DNA from: an uncultured Porphyromonadaceae bacterium
GTDB lineage: Bacteria; Bacteroidota; Bacteroidia; Bacteroidales; Muribaculaceae
Reading direction: 5' to 3'
NCBI GenBank assembly: GCA_947175455.1
Contig: CAMWMW010000087.1
Span: 1-6,985, forward strand
DNA: 6,985 nucleotides
Shown: positions 6,837 through 6,985 of the stretch, in pieces
Layout: every line of letters begins with the position of its first letter
Numbering within the stretch: position 1 is the stretch's first letter
The notes under the pieces: generated by a model
What the model saw: the letters and a program-made list of their open reading frames with translations, nothing else
Told to the model about the DNA's origin: nothing
The model's database searches: none
Translations under genes and position numbers: made by a program

Positions 6837-6855
6837 TAATTCTAAGAAACTGTTT
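6837..6855 (+). repeat. Right copy of 19-bp direct repeat flanking the arg operon
   Basis: It is identical to 3618-3636 except at position 6844 (A here, T in the other copy), in the same orientation. It sits in the argB leader, 16 to 34 nt upstream of the argB start codon, and may overlap promoter sequence. Confidence 0.8.
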
Positions 6856-6863
6856 AAATTTAA

Positions 6864-6985
6864 TTGTGAGGTTCATTGAGAGGATTTTATGAGGTGTTTT
6901 TACGAGTCGAAGAGGGAGCATAGCGGGCTATGTGACCGATGAGACTCGGTGAAAACAGCCATAAAAGACCTCAAGGAAGCCACAA
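6864..6985. repeat. Long imperfect hairpin of about 122 nt
   Basis: The paired blocks are: 6864-6868 with 6981-6985; 6876-6880 with 6970-6974; 6885-6891 with 6960-6966 (TTTTATG/CATAAAA); 6896-6900 with 6952-6956 (GTTTT/AAAAC); CGAGTC 6903-6908 with GACTCG 6943-6948; and the apical CATAGC 6919-6924 with GCTATG 6927-6932. Small bulges and mismatches separate the blocks. Either strand could fold into a rod or the DNA could extrude as a cruciform. Confidence 0.75.

Larger units (their letters stand above)
6837..6985. mobile_element. Partial MITE-like palindromic element (runs off the window)
   Basis: The left edge is the 19-bp repeat TAATTCTAAGAAACTGTTT (6837-6855), which also occurs at 3618-3636. 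From 6864 the DNA is a long imperfect palindrome: TTGTG (6864-6868) pairs with CACAA (6981-6985), and the arms keep pairing inward to a centre near 6925. The arms still pair at the last base, so the element should continue with roughly the reverse complement of 6837-6863. That predicts a total near 175 bp with terminal inverted repeats. I see no coding frame in it. A non-autonomous transposon (MITE) fits best; the structured end of an insertion sequence is the alternative. Confidence 0.6.

Noticed and set aside
5851..6879. Plus-strand open frames opposite argB and the start of argE
   Set aside because: They are shadows of argB and argE; no domain features and no plausible translation signals.
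6864..6985. The right-edge palindrome as a CRISPR repeat, riboswitch or ordinary terminator
   Set aside because: There are no repeat-spacer units, no known aptamer pattern that I recognise, and the symmetry is too long for a terminator and continues past the edge.

Overview
The window looks like chromosomal DNA from a gut-type Bacteroidales bacterium, possibly Muribaculaceae or a relative. The grounds are: a C-terminal sorting-like domain of the type IX kind; a lipoprotein with acidic residues right after the lipobox cysteine; a signal peptide with Gln at the inferred +1 position; no strong Shine-Dalgarno sites; and an arginine gene set whose ArgH carries the SSIMPHKKNPD signature I associate with Bacteroidota. 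The genus is an inference.

Layout. (1) Positions 1-1628, plus strand: the 3' part of a large surface protein built of GLUG-like beta-solenoid repeats, with a C-terminal Ig-like stretch and sorting-like tail. A 14-bp hairpin follows. (2) 1741-2841, plus: an AT-rich orphan lipoprotein of unknown function with a glycine/alanine-rich segment. (3) 2952-3521, plus: a small secreted protein with YD-like motifs, followed by a clear intrinsic terminator. (4) 6821 down to 3638, minus: an argB-argE-argH operon with ATGA overlaps at both junctions. It covers the acylglutamate kinase, the M20 deacylase and argininosuccinate lyase, that is steps 2, 5 and the last step of arginine synthesis. In Bacteroidota these steps often run through N-succinyl rather than N-acetyl intermediates. 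(5) 6837-6985, up to the right edge: a long imperfect palindrome just upstream of argB, cut off by the window end.

The most unusual signal is non-coding. A 19-bp sequence with one mismatch occurs in the same orientation at 3618-3636, touching the argH stop codon, and at 6837-6855, just upstream of argB. It therefore brackets the whole arg operon. The right copy leads directly into a palindrome of about 122 nt (6864-6985) whose arms still pair at the last base of the window. The simplest reading is a MITE-like or IS-derived element, with a solo end or remnant at the far side of the operon. The element may contribute the argB leader or promoter.

The plus-strand genes are cell-envelope or secreted proteins and the minus-strand operon is central metabolism. 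They converge at the terminator near 3578-3616. I see no RNA genes, CRISPR array, defence system or complete transposase gene.
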